Origin: an uncultured Blastocatellia bacterium
GTDB taxonomy: Bacteria > Acidobacteriota > Blastocatellia > HR10
DNA: 64,000 bases
Assembly (NCBI GenBank): GCA_937934295.1
Contig: CALHAI010000004.1
Span: 62,001 to 126,000 of the forward strand
Direction of reading: 5' to 3'
The first letter of the stretch is position 1; each line of letters starts with the position of its first letter. The translations under genes and the position numbers were made by a program. Below the pieces are notes generated by a model. It was not told the DNA's origin and did no database searches. It saw only the letters and a program-made list of their open reading frames with translations. Positions 1 to 9,206 of this stretch are shown here, piece by piece.

Positions 1-49
1 TGAGCGCGCGGGTCATGGCGCGCGCCATCTCTTTTCTGGGAGGATCACT

Positions 50-958
50 ATGGACCGCGAGAAGGAGGGGCGAGGCGGCGTTGGGGTCCTGGAGCGCGTT
101 CGAGAGGAGAGCGAACAGCTCAGGATGCGGCTTAAGGAAGAGCTCGAGGGGTTGAAGCAGGATCTCAAGGAGCCGCAACGCACACAACTTTGGAGATCTA
201 TCTTTCGCGTCCCGCATGAGCGCACGACGCCGCGCAATCGCACGCTCGCCGTTTTGGCCAACGTCTTCCTGCACCTGCACCCGGCGCGCATCAATCGCGA
301 TGCCGTCCGCTATAGCTATACGTGGGGTATGGGGGGCATCTCCTTCTACCTCTTCATCGTGCTCACGTTCACGGGTGTCCTACTCATGTTCTACTACCAT
401 CCGACGAAGGTGCAGGCGTTCCGGGACATCCTCTATCTGGAACACGATGTGCCGTTTGGGCGGTTGCTGCGCAACATGCATCGCTGGGCGGCGCATCTGA
501 TGGTCATCACGGTGTGGCTGCATATGTTCCGCGTCGTGCTCACGGGGTCGTACAAGCGACCGCGCGAGTTCAATTGGTGCGTGGGGGTGATCCTGCTGGT
601 CTTGACGCTACTGTTGAGCTTCACGGGATATCTTCTGCCGGACGATCAACTGGGGTTTTGGGCGGTGACCGTTGGGACGAACATGGCGCGCGCGACGCCA
701 CTCATCGGACACGAGGGGCCGTTCGGGCCACAGTTGGGGATGACGCCCTACAATGACGTGCGCTTTGCGTTGCTCGGCGGTTCGATCGTGGACTCGAATG
801 CGCTCTTGCGGGCCTACATCTGGCATTGCATCGCGCTGCCGCTTTTGGCGGCCATCTTCATGGGCGTGCACTTCTGGCGTGTTCGGAAAGATGGGGGGAT
901 TTCGGGGCCGGCCCCGGTGATGTTGGAGTCGGAGATGAAGCCGGTGCGGAAGGTCTGA
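50..958 (+). CDS. Cytochrome b N-terminal (b6-like) subunit of a bc-type complex
   Basis: Membrane subunit that carries both b hemes of a quinol:cytochrome c oxidoreductase. After a charged, coiled N-terminal extension of about 80 residues, the protein follows the cytochrome b6 pattern of four membrane helices. The likely heme ligands are visible as two His pairs: H144 and H158 (NMHRW...WLHMFR) and H259 and H274 (IWHCIALP...GVHFWR). The C-terminal cytochrome b half is a separate downstream gene, so the split is as in b6f complexes. A GGGAGGA ribosome site lies just before the ATG. The Rieske subunit is not seen and could lie upstream of the window (inference). Confidence 0.93.
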   Translation: MDREKEGRGGVGVLERVREESEQLRMRLKEELEGLKQDLKEPQRTQLWRSIFRVPHERTTPRNRTLAVLANVFLHLHPARINRDAVRYSYTWGMGGISFYLFIVLTFTGVLLMFYYHPTKVQAFRDILYLEHDVPFGRLLRNMHRWAAHLMVITVWLHMFRVVLTGSYKRPREFNWCVGVILLVLTLLLSFTGYLLPDDQLGFWAVTVGTNMARATPLIGHEGPFGPQLGMTPYNDVRFALLGGSIVDSNALLRAYIWHCIALPLLAAIFMGVHFWRVRKDGGISGPAPVMLESEMKPVRKV

Positions 959-988
959 TCCGCTGAGGCCCATCGCGGAGGGGGGGAT

Positions 989-1924
989 ATGGATTGGTAT
1001 CAGCTCTGGCAGATTATTTCGGCGCCCGATAACGTCCCGATCGTCGGGTTGCTCGTCATCGTCCCATTTTACACCTGGTATGGATTGCGGCAAGCTCGGG
1101 CGAACGATCGGCTCATTCAGGAGCTGGAGGCGAATCCCGAGCTGGCCAAGACGCACCATCGCAAGACGTTCCCGTATCGGCCCGGCTGGCCGACGGAAGT
1201 CCACGTCTGGCCCTATCTCCTGCGCATCGAGTTCCTGGCGGCGATCATCGTGACGGCGCTGCTGATGGTGTGGTCGCTCACGCTTGACGCGCCGCTGGAG
1301 GAGCCGGCGAATCCGAACCTGACGCCGAATCCCTCGAAGGCGCCGTGGTATTTCGTCGGCCTGCAGGAGATGCTCGTCTATTTCGATCCCTGGTTCGCCG
1401 GCGTCGTGCTGCCGACGCTCATCATCATCGGACTCATGGCCTTTCCCTATGTGGACGCGAATCCGTTGGGGAACGGCTACTACACGTGGCGACAGCGGAC
1501 GGTCGCCATCGGGTCGTTCCTGATCGGCTTCTATCTCTGGATCGCGCTGATCATTGTGGGCACGCTGATGCGGGGGCCGGGTTGGATGCTCTTTTGGCCG
1601 GGGCAGACGTGGGATCACACGCGCTTGGTCTATGAGGTGAATCGAAATTTGCCGGATCTTTTCGGGATCACGAGTGATTGGGGGAAGGGGATCTTCGGCC
1701 TCTTCGCCGTCGTGCTCTTTTATCTGGCCGCCGGCTTTGGGCTTCACAAATTGGTGACGCGCTCGCCGCTTAATCGCAAGATCTATGAGCGGACGAGCCT
1801 CGTGCAATATCTCATCTTTCAATTCTTCGCCATCACGATCCTGGTTGGCCTTCCGGCGAAGATCCTGCTGCGGCTTCTGTTTCGCATCAAGTATGTGTGG
1901 ATCACGCCCTGGTTCAATATCTGA
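989..1924 (+). CDS. Cytochrome b C-terminal (subunit IV-like) subunit
   Basis: Second half of the split cytochrome b. After one N-terminal helix and a soluble stretch comes the subunit IV core with NLTPNPSKAPWYFVGLQEML, where APWY stands in for the PEWY quinol-site motif of cytochrome b. Several more hydrophobic segments follow (about residues 130-160, 175-205, 245-270 and 285-305), so this is larger than plant-type subunit IV. It begins 30 bp after the b6-like gene behind a GGAGGGGG site. The stop overlaps an ATG leading into the multiheme cytochrome. Together these three genes make a coherent bc complex operon. Confidence 0.9.
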   Translation: MDWYQLWQIISAPDNVPIVGLLVIVPFYTWYGLRQARANDRLIQELEANPELAKTHHRKTFPYRPGWPTEVHVWPYLLRIEFLAAIIVTALLMVWSLTLDAPLEEPANPNLTPNPSKAPWYFVGLQEMLVYFDPWFAGVVLPTLIIIGLMAFPYVDANPLGNGYYTWRQRTVAIGSFLIGFYLWIALIIVGTLMRGPGWMLFWPGQTWDHTRLVYEVNRNLPDLFGITSDWGKGIFGLFAVVLFYLAAGFGLHKLVTRSPLNRKIYERTSLVQYLIFQFFAITILVGLPAKILLRLLFRIKYVWITPWFNI

Positions 1925-1947
1925 TGGCGAGCGGAGGGGAAAGCGCC

Positions 1948-4900
1948 ATGGAGCGGGAGGTCCTCGAGCTGGAGAATCGGGCGGGTCTTGAGGAGCCTGA
2001 TCCGATCACGAATCGCTCGATGAGCGGTCCACTCTTGATTGCCTCGCTGGTGCTCGTGGGCACGCTCATCTGGGCGCTCTATGATGAGGTCTATGGGCGG
2101 CGCCCGTGGAGGGCGATGCAGCGGGAGTTCGTCGAACGCTACACAGCCTATTTGAAGCGGGTCAGGCCGCGACAGGTGGCGACCGAGGCCGCGCTCCAGC
2201 AATCGCCCGAGTACCGGAAGCTGGAGCAAGAGTTGAGGGCCGCGCGCCAAGCCGTCGCCCCGCGCGTGCAAGAGATCGACCGAGAACTGGCTGAGATCGA
2301 GCGGCAGCTCGAGGCCATTCGGCCGGCCTTTCAGGACGCGCGAGCGAAGATTGGAGCTCTGACCTATGAATGGGAGGTAGCCGGCAGCGAGCGCGCCAAG
2401 GCGCGAAAGATGCGCGAGATCGAGAAAGCCAAGCGCGGTCCGTTCCGCGTGCGCCTGATCGCCGCCGATGGGGAAGGGAAGAGCGAGGAGTGGCGCTTGA
2501 CCTTCGAGGAGTTGCAGCGCCGATTCCTGACCCTGCAGGAACGCAAAGCGCAATTGGTCTCCGAACGTGCCCGCTTGTTGGAGCCGGTCACGGAGATCGA
2601 GAAGAAGATGAATCAGTACCTGCAGGATAACCTCGTCGGGCTCGATCAGAAGCAGATCGACGGCCTGCTCCGTAAGATGGAGACGTTCAAGATCGAGCTG
2701 AAGCAAATCCACGTTCCGGAGGGGGATCTCGTTGACCGCTGCATCTCTTGCCACGTGGGGATCTTGGAACCGGTGCCGCTGACGGAGCAGATCATGGGGC
2801 GAAAGGCCTTCGTCAGCCATCCGAATCCCGCGCTGCTACGGATTCATAACCCCGAGCGGTTCGGGTGCTCGCCCTGCCACGGTGGAAATGGGCGCGCGAC
2901 GACGAGCGTCGTGAAGGCGCATGGATTGAACAAGCATTGGCTGTGGCCGCTCTATCGACCGGAGAATTACGAGGCCGGTTGTGTACAATGTCATTTCCGC
3001 GATCGCGTCCTGGAGGGGGCAGAGGTCTTCAATCTCGGGCGTGATCTCTACGAGCTGAAGGGGTGCGTCGGCTGCCATCGCTATGAGGGGTACGATCACG
3101 AGACCGAGGCGCTCATCGAGACTCGCAAGACGATTCGCCAATTGAATCTGGAGCGCGCGGAGAATGAGCGGGAGATTCGGCGGGCGCTGCGCGCCGCTGA
3201 TCAAGCGACGGATGATCGCGAGGCGCAGCGCCTGTATGCCTTGGCCGAGACCTTGCGCGTCAAGAACAGCCAGATCGCCGATCGGTTGGAGCAACTGGAG
3301 CTGCAGGCGAAATACCTCATGCAAGACCAGAAGAAAGTCGGACCGAACCTGAAGGAGATTCGCTTGAAGTTGCGCAAGGAGTGGATTCCCGTCTGGATCG
3401 AAAATCCGCATGCCTTCCGACCGACGACGAAGATGCCGCGCTTCCGATTGAGCCGGGAGGAGGTGCAAGCGATCTCGGCTTATCTCTGGCAGACGGCCTT
3501 GCGCGATCCGCTGCCGGCGCAGCCGCCGGGCGATCCTATTCGCGGACGCGAGTTGTTTGAGACGCGCGGCTGCCTGGCCTGCCACGCCATCGGTGAGGGC
3601 GCACAAGCCATTGGTGGGACGTTCGCGGCCAATCTCTCGCGCGTGGGCGAGAAGGTCAACTACGACTATCTGGTCCGCTGGATTCACAATCCGCGTGAAC
3701 GCGCGCGTCCCTATTGCCCGAACGAACGACGGGACATCGGACCAGAGGAGTATGCGAAGAAGGGACTGCCGTTCCGCTTCGACCTCGACCACTCGAGGTG
3801 CCCAAGCTGCGGTTCTGAGATGCAGGTTCAGCAGATGACCGTCATGCCGAGCCTGCGCCTCTCTTGGCAAGAGGCGCGCGACATCGCCAGTTTCTTGATC
3901 ACGCAGCGGCGTCCGGGGACATCCTATCCCCCCGCACCTTTCCTGGATGACCCCAAGCTGAAGACGCGCGGGGCGCAGCTCATCCGCCGATACGGATGCG
4001 CCGGCTGCCATGAGATCAGTGGGTTTGAGGAGGAGCCGAAGATCGGCACGGAGCTGACCCGCGAGGGGAGCAAGCCGATCGAGCAGTTGGACTTCGGGCT
4101 TTTGGCGCGCGAAGCGAAGCGCCAGGGCTGGTACAACCACAAGGGCTTCATCGAGAACAAGCTCCGGAGCCCGGACATCTACGATCGCGGCAAGCTGAAG
4201 GCTCCCGAAGATCGGCTTCGCATGCCGAATCCGAACCTCACCGAGGAAGAGATTCGGGCGCTGACGACGTTCCTGATCGGGAGCGTGAACGCGACGCTGC
4301 CGCCCAGTTATTACTACACGCCCAACGATCAGCGGAAGGACATTCAGGAGGGGTGGTGGATCATTAAGAAATACAATTGCATGGGCTGCCATACGATTAT
4401 GCCCGGACAGCGCTCGGTCCTGAGCACGCTTCCTCGGTATCAAGACCCGGATTGGAAGGACCAATTGCCGCCGAGCTTGATCGGTGAGGGGGCGCGCGTG
4501 CGTCCGGATTGGCTGGCGCGATTCCTGGAGAATCCGGCGCTCAGCGAAGCGAATCTGGAGCGCAATGGTGTGCGCGAGTATTTGAAGGTCCGCATGCCAA
4601 CGTTCTACTTCTCGCCGAATGAAATCCGCATCCTCGTGCGCTTCTTCGAGGCGTTGTCGGCGCAGGCGCAGCCGTATATCGAGCCGAAGCTGGAACCGAT
4701 CACCGAGGTGGAACGCGCGCTGGCCCGGCAACTCTTCACCTCTCCGGCCGCTCCGTGCCTCCGATGCCACATGACGGGCGATCCGGCGCACGATCAGAAG
4801 GCGACGGCGCCCAACTTCTTGATCGCGCGCGAACGCTTGAAGCCCGGGTGGACGGCTCGATGGATGATTGATCCGCAAGCGATCAGTCCGGGGACGGCCA

Positions 4901-5136
4901 TGCCTTCCGGGCTCTTTCGCCGTGAAGGGGGCCGCTGGGTCTTCGCCGGACCCGTGCCGGAAGCGTTCAAGACCTATCCGGGCGATCACGTGGATCTGCT
5001 CATCCGCTACATGTTCCAATTGACGGCTGAAGAACAGCGACGCCTGCTGGCGGGCACGCGAGCCGCATTGCGCACGCGTTCGCCGGACATGCGCATGGCC
5101 GCCGAGCGCCCGCGGGATCGAAGAGGGGGAACGTGA
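1948..5136 (+). CDS. Large membrane-anchored octaheme cytochrome c
   Basis: Predicted electron-carrying subunit of the bc complex. There is one N-terminal membrane helix (about residues 29-48). A long charged coiled-coil region (about 60-255) follows, then eight CXXCH heme sites at about residues 265 (CISCH), 307 (CSPCH), 345 (CVQCH), 373 (CVGCH), 542 (CLACH), 684 (CAGCH), 811 (CMGCH) and 937 (CLRCH). A CPSCG near 618 lacks the axial His and is probably not a heme site. I chose the ATG at 1948 because GGAGGGG lies 8 bp upstream; GTG 1897 and ATG 1924 are in-frame alternatives. At 1062 residues it is far larger than cytochrome c1 or f and may be a fusion of several c domains. Confidence 0.88.
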   Translation: MEREVLELENRAGLEEPDPITNRSMSGPLLIASLVLVGTLIWALYDEVYGRRPWRAMQREFVERYTAYLKRVRPRQVATEAALQQSPEYRKLEQELRAARQAVAPRVQEIDRELAEIERQLEAIRPAFQDARAKIGALTYEWEVAGSERAKARKMREIEKAKRGPFRVRLIAADGEGKSEEWRLTFEELQRRFLTLQERKAQLVSERARLLEPVTEIEKKMNQYLQDNLVGLDQKQIDGLLRKMETFKIELKQIHVPEGDLVDRCISCHVGILEPVPLTEQIMGRKAFVSHPNPALLRIHNPERFGCSPCHGGNGRATTSVVKAHGLNKHWLWPLYRPENYEAGCVQCHFRDRVLEGAEVFNLGRDLYELKGCVGCHRYEGYDHETEALIETRKTIRQLNLERAENEREIRRALRAADQATDDREAQRLYALAETLRVKNSQIADRLEQLELQAKYLMQDQKKVGPNLKEIRLKLRKEWIPVWIENPHAFRPTTKMPRFRLSREEVQAISAYLWQTALRDPLPAQPPGDPIRGRELFETRGCLACHAIGEGAQAIGGTFAANLSRVGEKVNYDYLVRWIHNPRERARPYCPNERRDIGPEEYAKKGLPFRFDLDHSRCPSCGSEMQVQQMTVMPSLRLSWQEARDIASFLITQRRPGTSYPPAPFLDDPKLKTRGAQLIRRYGCAGCHEISGFEEEPKIGTELTREGSKPIEQLDFGLLAREAKRQGWYNHKGFIENKLRSPDIYDRGKLKAPEDRLRMPNPNLTEEEIRALTTFLIGSVNATLPPSYYYTPNDQRKDIQEGWWIIKKYNCMGCHTIMPGQRSVLSTLPRYQDPDWKDQLPPSLIGEGARVRPDWLARFLENPALSEANLERNGVREYLKVRMPTFYFSPNEIRILVRFFEALSAQAQPYIEPKLEPITEVERALARQLFTSPAAPCLRCHMTGDPAHDQKATAPNFLIARERLKPGWTARWMIDPQAISPGTAMPSGLFRREGGRWVFAGPVPEAFKTYPGDHVDLLIRYMFQLTAEEQRRLLAGTRAALRTRSPDMRMAAERPRDRRGGT

Positions 5137-5170
5137 GGCTCTCATCCTACAAATCTGGGAGGAGGTCACT

Positions 5171-6034
5171 ATGAGAATCTGGAAGTCGCCTTTGGTGTTG
5201 GTTCTCACACTTGCGGCACTCAGCCTTCAGTGTGGGAAAAAGGAAGAAGTCGGAGAGGCGCCCAAGGAAGAGGGAGCCGCGCCCACCATCGCCTATCAGC
5301 CGACTGGCGATGAGGGGACGATCACTGGCGTCGTGAACTTTACGGGACAGCCGCCGCAACGGCGTCGGATCCAAATGGATGCCGATCCGGTCTGCGCCCA
5401 GAAGAATCCGAACGCGCTGTCCGAAGATGTCCTCGTCAATAATGGGAAGCTGCAGAACGTCTTCGTCTACGTCAAGAGCGGGTTGGAAAAATATTCGTTC
5501 TCCGTGCCCTCGGAGGAGCAGGTGCTCGATCAGAACGGATGCATGTATCGTCCGCGCGTGCTGGGCCTCATGGCCGGGCAGAATCTGAAAATCACCACGA
5601 GCGATCCGACCAATCACAATATCCATCCGACGCCGAAGAACAATCCCGAGTGGAACGTTAATCAACCGCCGGGATCGGAGCCGATCATCCGCTCCTTCCC
5701 GCGCCCAGAGGTGATGATCCCGGTCAAGTGCAATCAGCATCCGTGGATGCGAAGCTACATCGGCGTCTTGCGCCATCCCTTCCACGCCGTGAGCCGAGAG
5801 GATGGGAGCTTCGAGATCAGAGGCCTCCCACCGGGCGAATACGAGATCGAAGCCTGGCACGAGCGATACGGCGCGCAGGTGGCGAAGGTGACCGTGGGCG
5901 TGAAGGAGACGAAATCCATCGAATTCACCTATGCGGCCGGACAGGCCTATCGTCCGGGATCGCTGCGCTTGATGCCGGCGCTCGTGCTGCCGTGCTGCGA
6001 GAGGGGGACGACGCGCGCGGTGGCTATGCACTGA
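5171..6034 (+). CDS. Cupredoxin-like lipoprotein with carboxypeptidase-regulatory-like fold
   Basis: Exported protein with a hydrophobic leader ending LSLQC; the Cys may be lipidated, though the lipobox is imperfect. The middle shows a possible type 1 copper site: HNIHPTP near residue 150, then C187, H190 and M193 in KCNQHPWM, the C-x2-H-x2-M order of plastocyanin-like domains. The last third (DGSFEIRGLPPGEYEIEAWH) matches the beta-sandwich of carboxypeptidase-regulatory-like domains. It sits 34 bp after the octaheme cytochrome behind GGGAGGAGGT. It may shuttle electrons from the bc complex to the oxidase (inference); copper binding is inferred from spacing only. Confidence 0.75.
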   Translation: MRIWKSPLVLVLTLAALSLQCGKKEEVGEAPKEEGAAPTIAYQPTGDEGTITGVVNFTGQPPQRRRIQMDADPVCAQKNPNALSEDVLVNNGKLQNVFVYVKSGLEKYSFSVPSEEQVLDQNGCMYRPRVLGLMAGQNLKITTSDPTNHNIHPTPKNNPEWNVNQPPGSEPIIRSFPRPEVMIPVKCNQHPWMRSYIGVLRHPFHAVSREDGSFEIRGLPPGEYEIEAWHERYGAQVAKVTVGVKETKSIEFTYAAGQAYRPGSLRLMPALVLPCCERGTTRAVAMH

Positions 6035-6122
6035 GGCAAAGGGGGAGAGAGTCGAGAGCCTCGGATCTCTCCCCAAGCCGCGAACGCGGCATCAGGCTTT
6101 CGTTCGGTGTATTGAGTCGTGT

Positions 6123-7052
6123 ATGCGTAGGGGAAGAGGAGTTTATCGGCTCGCCCAGGTGACAGCGGGGGCGACGTTTGTGCTCCTTGTGCTCGGCGCC
6201 CTGGTGACGAGCAACGAAGCGGGCGATTCCGTGCCGGATTGGCCGACGGCATTCGGGCGATGGCTTCCCCTGGAGCAGATCGTCGGGAACGTCGTCTACG
6301 AGTATACGCATCGCGTTGTGGCGGCGACCGTAGGGTTCTTGACGCTCCTTCTGAACGTGGGGTTGTGGTGGAGGGAGAGGCGGGCGTGGGTGCGGTGGCT
6401 GGGACTTGTCGCCCTGTTGGCGGTCCTCGGACAGGCAGTGCTCGGTGGCGCGCGTGTCCTCTTCTTGGAATATCGGTTTGCCTTCGCGCTCGTTCACGCG
6501 TTCATGGCGCAGTTCTTTTTCGGTCTCACCGTGAGCTTAGCGGTGGTGACATCGCCGGGGTGGCTGCGGTTGGAACAGAGCCAAGCAGAGGTTCGCTTCC
6601 CGACATCTCTTCCTCGATGGTGCTGCGCGGCGATCGTCGGGCTCTTCGTTCAACTCTTGCTTGGCGCGGGATTTCGTCATCGAGGCATGGGGATTCTCCC
6701 CCATATCCTAGGAGCTGTTGGAGTGAGCGCGCTCATCCTCGCCAGCGTCTGGAACGTGCGAAGAGTGGTGCGAGAACATGGAGGGGAACTGCGCGTGCTC
6801 TCTCGTCCGGCGCTGTGGATCGCCGGATTACTCGGCGCGCAACTGGGGTTGGGCATCGCGGCTTATCTCGCGCGTCGCGCGGCGCGGTTCGATCCGCAGC
6901 CACTTGAGCCGATGGTCTCTCTCACCGTTGCGCATGTCGCCGGTGGCGCCTTGTTGCTCGCGGCTCTGCTCGTGCTCACGTGGCGGATATTTGGGCTCAG
7001 CGGGCTGAAGCGGACGACACCTGCCCTACAGTCGACCGTGGGGAAGATCTGA
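6123..7052 (+). CDS. ctaA: Heme A synthase (CtaA/COX15 family)
   Basis: Converts heme O to heme A for the aa3-type oxidase encoded nearby. The protein is a polytopic membrane protein of 309 residues. It carries the family's first-helix signature (LGALVTSNEAGDSVPDWP), conserved His sites in YEYTHRVVAA and LVHAFMAQ, and a second-half pair near RHRGMGILPH and TVAHVAGG. Its stop overlaps the ctaB start (TGATG), so the two are probably translationally coupled. No convincing Shine-Dalgarno precedes the ATG. Confidence 0.93.
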   Translation: MRRGRGVYRLAQVTAGATFVLLVLGALVTSNEAGDSVPDWPTAFGRWLPLEQIVGNVVYEYTHRVVAATVGFLTLLLNVGLWWRERRAWVRWLGLVALLAVLGQAVLGGARVLFLEYRFAFALVHAFMAQFFFGLTVSLAVVTSPGWLRLEQSQAEVRFPTSLPRWCCAAIVGLFVQLLLGAGFRHRGMGILPHILGAVGVSALILASVWNVRRVVREHGGELRVLSRPALWIAGLLGAQLGLGIAAYLARRAARFDPQPLEPMVSLTVAHVAGGALLLAALLVLTWRIFGLSGLKRTTPALQSTVGKI

Positions 7053-7972
7053 TGAGTGCGCCAAGCCTACGACTTCCCGTTCTCGAAGACCGGCAGCGGC
7101 ATCCCATGCTGGCTGCGGTGTGGGCCTATCTCGAGCTGACGAAGCCGGACATCACGCTTCTTGTCGTCATCACGGCGGCAGCCTCCTTCTGGCTCGGAGC
7201 TCGGCACCCGGTAGACCGCCTTCCGTTGCTGCACGTGCTTGTTGGGATCACGGCGCTTTCCTCAGGTATCGGCGCCATGAATCACTACTTGGAGCGAGAG
7301 CGGGATGGACGGATGCACCGGACGAAACGACGACCTCTGCCGAGCGGCCGATTGCGACCGCCTCACGCCTTGATCTTCGGCCTCGGTCTCTCGATCCTTG
7401 CCGAACTCTATCTGTTCTTTTTCCTCAATCCGCTGACGGCGCTCCTTGGCGCTTTGGCATTCGTGAGCTATCTCTTCGCCTATACCCCGTTGAAGACGCG
7501 GACGACCCTCTGTACGACGATCGGGGCTATTCCAGGCGCCATACCCGCCCTCATGGGGTGGACGGCCGCGCGCGATGAGATCCACGTCGGAGCGTGGATC
7601 CTCTTCGCCATTCTCTTCCTCTGGCAATTCCCCCATTTCTTCGCCATCGCGTGGGTGTATCGCGAGGACTATGCGCGCGGGGGAATTCGGATGCTTCCGG
7701 TCATGGACCCGGATGGCCAGCGCACGGGGCGACGGATCGTCCTCTATACGCTCTTGCTCGTAGGCGTCAGTGCCCTTCCGACGCTCTTCGGACTCTCGGG
7801 ATCGCTCTACTTGATGGGGGCGCTCTTTCTCGGAGGATATTTCCTTTGGGAAAGTCTCCGTGCGGCGCGCACGCGCACGAGACGACATGCCCGTCGGGTC
7901 TTGAAGGCTTCGATCCTCTACTTACCGCTCCTTTTGGGCCTCATGTGCCTCGATCTCTCAGCTCTTCCGTGA
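7052..7972 (+). CDS. ctaB: Protoheme IX farnesyltransferase
   Basis: Makes heme O by transferring a farnesyl group to heme b, the step before CtaA. It is a UbiA-family membrane prenyltransferase of 306 residues. The first Asp-rich motif region reads NHYLERERDGRMHRTKRRPL, matching the N-x3-D-x3-D site and the RPLPSGR loop of CtaB. The second loop (YREDYARGGIRMLPV) is also typical. The ATG overlaps the ctaA stop by one base. The 3' end overlaps the convergent small cox-operon gene by 32 bp, so opposing transcripts collide here. Confidence 0.94.
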   Translation: MSAPSLRLPVLEDRQRHPMLAAVWAYLELTKPDITLLVVITAAASFWLGARHPVDRLPLLHVLVGITALSSGIGAMNHYLERERDGRMHRTKRRPLPSGRLRPPHALIFGLGLSILAELYLFFFLNPLTALLGALAFVSYLFAYTPLKTRTTLCTTIGAIPGAIPALMGWTAARDEIHVGAWILFAILFLWQFPHFFAIAWVYREDYARGGIRMLPVMDPDGQRTGRRIVLYTLLLVGVSALPTLFGLSGSLYLMGALFLGGYFLWESLRAARTRTRRHARRVLKASILYLPLLLGLMCLDLSALP

Positions 7973-8249
7973 GAGAAGGGGCGTCAACCTTCCCGCCTCG
8001 ATCCTCTGAGTGGTTCCAAAGCGTAAGGGCAAGCCAGAAGACGAGACCCAGGATGGCGACCGGGGGGATCAAGAGGGCGACGATGGCCGTGTTCAAAACC
8101 CTCGCGATCTCCTCCACGTGAGAAGAGCCGGCAACAGCTGTTCGACACATGGCGCATTGCGCCAGGATGGGGAAGAGTTCGCCACTGAGCCCGAGCGCGC
8201 CTCCGAGAAGAAGACTTTTCCTGAATCGGCCCCTCTCCATGCTCTTCAT
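7941..8249 (-). CDS. Small membrane protein with CAMC motif, last gene of cox operon
   Basis: A 102-residue protein whose start (MKSMERGRFRK) overlaps the stop of the subunit IV gene as ATGA, which decides the start. It has an N-terminal hydrophobic stretch (about residues 11-28), a CAMC motif just after it, and a second hydrophobic segment (about 48-70) followed by an acidic tail. I do not know its function. A CxxC next to a membrane helix at the end of a cox operon suggests copper handling or redox maturation of the oxidase, but this is inference from position. Confidence 0.7.
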   Translation of the reverse strand: MKSMERGRFRKSLLLGGALGLSGELFPILAQCAMCRTAVAGSSHVEEIARVLNTAIVALLIPPVAILGLVFWLALTLWNHSEDRGGKVDAPSLTEELRDRGT

Positions 8250-8557
8250 CGAACGGCCAATCGCAGCGCGCGCATGCCGTCGGGGAAGAAGACCGTAAGC
8301 AGTGTGATACAGAGCACCATCGCGGGAATCAGCGTGACGACCAGATTCAACCGCTCGAAGCGCAGATGCATGAAATGAGCCAGGATGAGCGCCGCCTTGA
8401 CGATCGAGAGACCCATCAGGAGAAAGAGCATCAATCCGATCGGCAGATGAAAGTACGCGAGCGTGACCTCGATGGCCGTGAGCACGAGCAGCCAGACCCA
8501 TGTCAGGACGTAGAGTTTCGGACCCGTCTCGACATGTCCGGCATGTGTGATCTCCAT
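8246..8557 (-). CDS. Cytochrome c oxidase subunit IV family protein
   Basis: Small accessory subunit of the heme-copper oxidase, 103 residues with three membrane helices, resembling the prokaryotic subunit IV (CtaF/CoxD) family. Diagnostic features are WVWLLVLTAIEVTLAY in helix 1, the KAALILAHFMHLRFE stretch in helix 2 and a final VVTLIPAMVLCITLL helix. An AGGAGG site precedes the ATG. It lies 14 bp after the second subunit III gene and is coupled by ATGA to the CAMC protein. It is thought to stabilise the oxidase (family knowledge). Confidence 0.88.
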   Translation of the reverse strand: MEITHAGHVETGPKLYVLTWVWLLVLTAIEVTLAYFHLPIGLMLFLLMGLSIVKAALILAHFMHLRFERLNLVVTLIPAMVLCITLLTVFFPDGMRALRLAVR

Positions 8558-8571
8558 AAGGCCTGCCTCCT

Positions 8572-9201
<630 letters not shown>

Positions 9202-9206
9202 CGGCA

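Noticed and set aside
3799..3813. CPSCG as a ninth heme site
   Set aside because: The axial His of CXXCH is missing (Gly); it could be a zinc or structural site instead.
2836..5208. 790-codon - strand open frame opposite the octaheme cytochrome
   Set aside because: Mirror frame of the heme protein; its composition follows the complementary codons and no domain is visible.
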